From contig NZ_JAGQEE010000008.1 of NCBI RefSeq assembly GCF_018304945.1, positions 124,001-188,000 of the forward strand: 64,000 bases of DNA, written 5' to 3'. Below are positions 61,747 through 64,000 of this stretch, piece after piece. The first letter of the stretch is position 1. Each line of letters starts with the position of its first letter. Made by a program: the position numbers and the translations under genes. A model generated the notes under the pieces. That model did no database searches, had not been told where the DNA came from, and saw nothing but the letters and a program-made list of their open reading frames with translations. This DNA comes from Collimonas humicola. Lineage in GTDB: Bacteria; Pseudomonadota; Gammaproteobacteria; Burkholderiales; Burkholderiaceae_D.

Positions 61747-62418
61747 ATGAAAATGAAAAACTGGATCCGGCTCAACAAGGGATTTTTACTGTTCCTGTTT
61801 CTCTTCGGGATTTTCCGTACCGCCGTGGCTGACTGGAATCCGATCCCGTCCGGCTCCATGCGTCCCAACCTGCTGGAAGGCGACGTGGTGTTCGTCAACC
61901 GCCTGGCGTTCAACCTGAAAATCCCGCTGACCAATATCGTGCTGGGCCATCTGGGCGAGCCCAAGCGCGGCGATATCGTCACCTTCTTTTCGCCGCTGGA
62001 CGACACCCGGCTGATCAAGCGCGTCATCGCCCTGCCCGGCGACACTGTGGAAATGCGCAATGAAAAGATGATCATCAACGGCAAGGAAGCCAGCTATGCG
62101 GTATTGGACAGCGCGCCTGAACCGATGGACCGCGGCAGCATCGTCGCCCTGCGCCTCAGCGAAAAGATGGGCAGCGAGCAGCACCGCATCCAGGTCCTGC
62201 CGCAAGTCAACGCCAACCGCAGTTTCGGCCCGATCACGGTGCCGCAGGATCACTACCTGATGCTGGGCGATAACCGCGACAACAGCGGCGACTACCGCCA
62301 CTTCGGCTTTGTGCCGCGCGAGCTGCTGATCGGACGGGCCGAACGGATCCTGGTGTCGGCCGACATCAAGGGCAACTGGATGCCGCGCGCAGAACGTTTC
62401 GGCATGGCCCTGCAATAA
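61747..62418 (+). CDS. lepB: Signal peptidase I
   Basis: 223 residues from the ATG at 61747; the ATG two codons later (61753) fits the AAAGGCGGA ribosome site equally well or better. One N-terminal membrane segment (GFLLFLFLFGIFRTAVA). Catalytic Ser S37 in IPSGSMRPNLLEGD and the general-base Lys K91 in LIKRVIALPGD are present, plus box E GDNRDNSGDYRHFGFVP. Shorter than E. coli LepB and with one TM instead of two, so probably a second signal peptidase rather than the main housekeeping copy. It cleaves Sec and Tat signal peptides in the periplasm. Confidence 0.92.
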   Translation: MKMKNWIRLNKGFLLFLFLFGIFRTAVADWNPIPSGSMRPNLLEGDVVFVNRLAFNLKIPLTNIVLGHLGEPKRGDIVTFFSPLDDTRLIKRVIALPGDTVEMRNEKMIINGKEASYAVLDSAPEPMDRGSIVALRLSEKMGSEQHRIQVLPQVNANRSFGPITVPQDHYLMLGDNRDNSGDYRHFGFVPRELLIGRAERILVSADIKGNWMPRAERFGMALQ

Positions 62419-62540
62419 ACTGGGGACCGCGGAGCGCCGGATTGCCGAGTTCGACCGCAAGAACCAGAGTTCCTCCGCACAGGACAAGCAGTATCTTTGA
62501 AGTTCGCGGCGCCTGCCGCTCAACTTGAAAGATACCCGCC

Positions 62541-63476
62541 ATGAACCTGATTGAACTGTGCCTGCTGGCGGCGATCTGGGGCGCCTCCTTCCTGTTCCTG
62601 CGCATTGCCGCGCCGGAGTTCGGCCCGCTGGCCCTGATCGCCCTGCGCGTCGGCATTGCCGCCCTGGTGCTGGCGCCGGTGCTGCGCTCCGCGCCGGCGC
62701 GCCGCCAGTTGCGCGCCAAGGCCTGGCCGCTGCTGGTGGTCGGCATCACCAATTCGGCGCTTCCGTTCGGCCTGTTTGCCTATTCCACGCTGTATCTCGA
62801 TGCCGGACTGGATTCCATCCTGAACGCCACCACGCCGATCTGGACCGCGCTCATCGCCGCCGCCTGGTTCCACGCCAGCCTCGGCCGCCGGCAGGTCGCC
62901 GGCCTGCTGCTGGGGTTGGCCGGCGTGGTGCTGCTGGCGTGGGATACCTTGGGCGCAGGCATTCCCGGCGTGCCGCTGGCAATCGCCGCCGCGCTGCTGG
63001 CCACCGCCTGCTACGGCTTTGCAGTGAATTATTCCAAACGCCGCCTGGCCGGCATACAGCCGCTGGTGGTCGCTTTCGGCAGCCAGTTCTTTGCCGCCAT
63101 CGTGCTGCTGCCGGCCGCCTTGCCGTTCTGGCCGCGGCAGGCTATCGCCGCCTCGACCTGGATGTGCGTGGCGGCGCTAGGCGTGGTCTGCACCGGCCTT
63201 GCCTACATCCTGTATTTCCGCCTGATCGAGCGCGTGGGTGCGGCGTATGCGGCATCGGTAACGTTCCTGATCCCGGTTTTCGGACTGATATGGGGTGCGC
63301 TCTTTCTCGGCGAAAAGGTCACGCCGGCCATGCTGGCCGGCTGCGCCGTGGTACTGCTGGGGACAGCCCTGGCCAGCGGCAAGCTGGAAAACCTGTTCGG
63401 CGGAAAACGCAAAGCCGGCCTGACGGTTGAGCAAAAGCTTTCCTCGGAAATAAAAATCAATAATAAATCACCATAA
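62541..63476 (+). CDS. EamA/DMT-superfamily transporter
   Basis: 311 residues with ten predicted hydrophobic segments in two EamA halves. Family motifs include LCLLAAIWGASFLFLRIAAP at the start of the first half and the second-half IPVFGLIWGALFLGEKVTPA. DMT exporters move amino acids, nucleotides or drugs across the inner membrane; the substrate is unknown. Stands alone between signal peptidase and the DUF2975 locus. Confidence 0.92.
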   Translation: MNLIELCLLAAIWGASFLFLRIAAPEFGPLALIALRVGIAALVLAPVLRSAPARRQLRAKAWPLLVVGITNSALPFGLFAYSTLYLDAGLDSILNATTPIWTALIAAAWFHASLGRRQVAGLLLGLAGVVLLAWDTLGAGIPGVPLAIAAALLATACYGFAVNYSKRRLAGIQPLVVAFGSQFFAAIVLLPAALPFWPRQAIAASTWMCVAALGVVCTGLAYILYFRLIERVGAAYAASVTFLIPVFGLIWGALFLGEKVTPAMLAGCAVVLLGTALASGKLENLFGGKRKAGLTVEQKLSSEIKINNKSP

Positions 63477-63491
63477 AATCACAATTTATTA

Positions 63492-63519
63492 TTGTTTTAC
63501 GATAATTTTAGACTAGAAT
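63492..63519 (+). promoter_or_regulatory. Candidate promoter of the DUF2975 locus
   Basis: -35 TTGTTT (63492-63497), 16 bases, -10 TAGAAT (63514-63519), in an AT-rich region with imperfect palindromes (TAAAATCAC/ATAATTTTA) that could bind a regulator. Confidence 0.4.
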
Positions 63520-63547
63520 ACGGCAATCCTATCAACAAGGAAGCGCC

Positions 63548-63775
63548 GTGAAGCTGGATTTCATTACCCTCGCTCGCCGTTGCCTGACGACACTTTGCTC
63601 GTGGCTGGCCATCGCCATCATGGCGCTCTACCTCGGCTTCAAGCTCATGCCGCATCTTGGCGTCCACGGCTCCGTAAAAATGAGTTTCCAGGCCGCCACG
63701 GCCGACCGCGCCATGGCGAGCCTGGGCAACGCTTTCAATTTCCATATTTTCATTCATCTGAATTATCCACAATGA
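63548..63775 (+). CDS. Small membrane protein upstream of DUF2975-like gene
   Basis: 75 residues starting with GTG at 63548 (AAGGA seven bases upstream). One hydrophobic segment (LCSWLAIAIMALYLGFKLMP) and a C-terminus rich in Phe and His (NAFNFHIFIHLNYPQ). No family recognised. The stop overlaps the next gene as ATGA, so translation is coupled. Confidence 0.65.
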   Translation: MKLDFITLARRCLTTLCSWLAIAIMALYLGFKLMPHLGVHGSVKMSFQAATADRAMASLGNAFNFHIFIHLNYPQ

Positions 63776-64000
63776 CAGCGCCTAAAACACCGGACCTGCA
63801 ACAGGATCGCATTGCACAGGCCAGCCAGCGCATGGCGAGCGTCACCATGCTGCTGCTGATCGCCATGCTGGTTTTCAGCATCGGCGGCTGGCTGTTTCCG
63901 CAGGAGTTCACCCATTTCTGCGATTAGACCAACGCCGCCATACAGCTCGGCATCGACCCAGCCAGCCTGCCGCTCTGGCAACTGCTGGGCGCCATCGTTA
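63772..64000 (+). pseudogene. DUF2975-like membrane protein with in-frame amber, cut by window end
   Basis: From the ATG at 63772 the frame reads MTAPKTPDLQQDRIAQASQR and a membrane segment (LLLIAMLVFSIGGWLFP) to a TAG at 63925-63927. Beyond the TAG the same frame stays open to the window end and keeps family-like sequence (TNAAIQLGIDPASLPLWQLL). The layout matches the N-terminus of DUF2975 membrane proteins, so the stop probably interrupts one gene. Nonsense mutation, sequence error or readthrough cannot be told apart here. Confidence 0.6.

Overview
The window reads as chromosomal DNA of a high-GC betaproteobacterium, most likely Burkholderiales and possibly Oxalobacteraceae (Collimonas or Janthinobacterium type). 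This is inferred from the kynurenine cluster order (kynR divergent from kynB-kynU-kynA), the style of the hybrid type II secretion cluster and the intergenic repeat families. No rRNA, tRNA, integrase, transposase or CRISPR array was recognised.

Region 1 (1-27.7 kb) is the unusual part. A twelve-gene plus-strand operon (4774-15138) encodes a lytic transglycosylase, a GspG/F/E core, four PilM/N/O/P-like assembly proteins, a lipoprotein secretin with a C-terminal cohesin-like domain and three more pseudopilin-like proteins. It is a hybrid T2SS/type IV pilus machine. On both sides lie minus-strand arrays of large Sec-signal-bearing RHS/YD-repeat genes. The right array (27406 down to 15381) holds four RHS genes with different N-terminal halves but nearly the same last ~285 residues. 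They are followed by one gene carrying the RHS core and a variable C-terminal tail, and then a TPR gene that may be its immunity partner. Each RHS gene overlaps the next by four bases (NTGA), with the Shine-Dalgarno sequence inside the conserved tail. The left array (about 4690 down to beyond base 1) has two such genes and the remnant of a third. A homologous upstream block with a promoter-like element precedes both arrays.

Region 2 (28.7-45 kb) is ordinary accessory and housekeeping DNA: a MepB-like protein, a membrane diguanylate cyclase, small secreted proteins, ketopantoate reductase, a Mpo1-like membrane protein, an AraC regulator, a JmjC/cupin-8 oxygenase, a lipoprotein, a LysR/oxidoreductase pair, small SRPBCC and VF530 proteins, and two tandem thermolabile-hemolysin-type GDSL phospholipase paralogues. 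Two short minus-strand RNAs of one candidate family (32.8 and 38.1 kb) carry terminators and a CCUCC-type anti-Shine-Dalgarno stretch.

Region 3 (45-51 kb) has an OmpR-type response regulator and histidine kinase followed by a DegP/HtrA protease. The kinase operon and the protease share the same PmrA-box-like promoter layout, so one regulon is predicted. A YCII, SRPBCC and VOC trio follows. Five copies of an ~85-93 bp intergenic repeat with DnaA-box-like nonamers lie at 32.6, 44.8, 44.9, 45.0 and 49.2 kb.

Region 4 (51-64 kb) holds a composite palindromic repeat, the kynurenine pathway (kynB apparently starts at ATC), a secreted DNA/RNA endonuclease with two overlapping small genes, a DUF2145 pair, a GlxA-type regulator divergent from a cysteine hydrolase, a cupin, signal peptidase I, an EamA transporter, and at the right edge a DUF2975-like gene broken by an in-frame amber codon.
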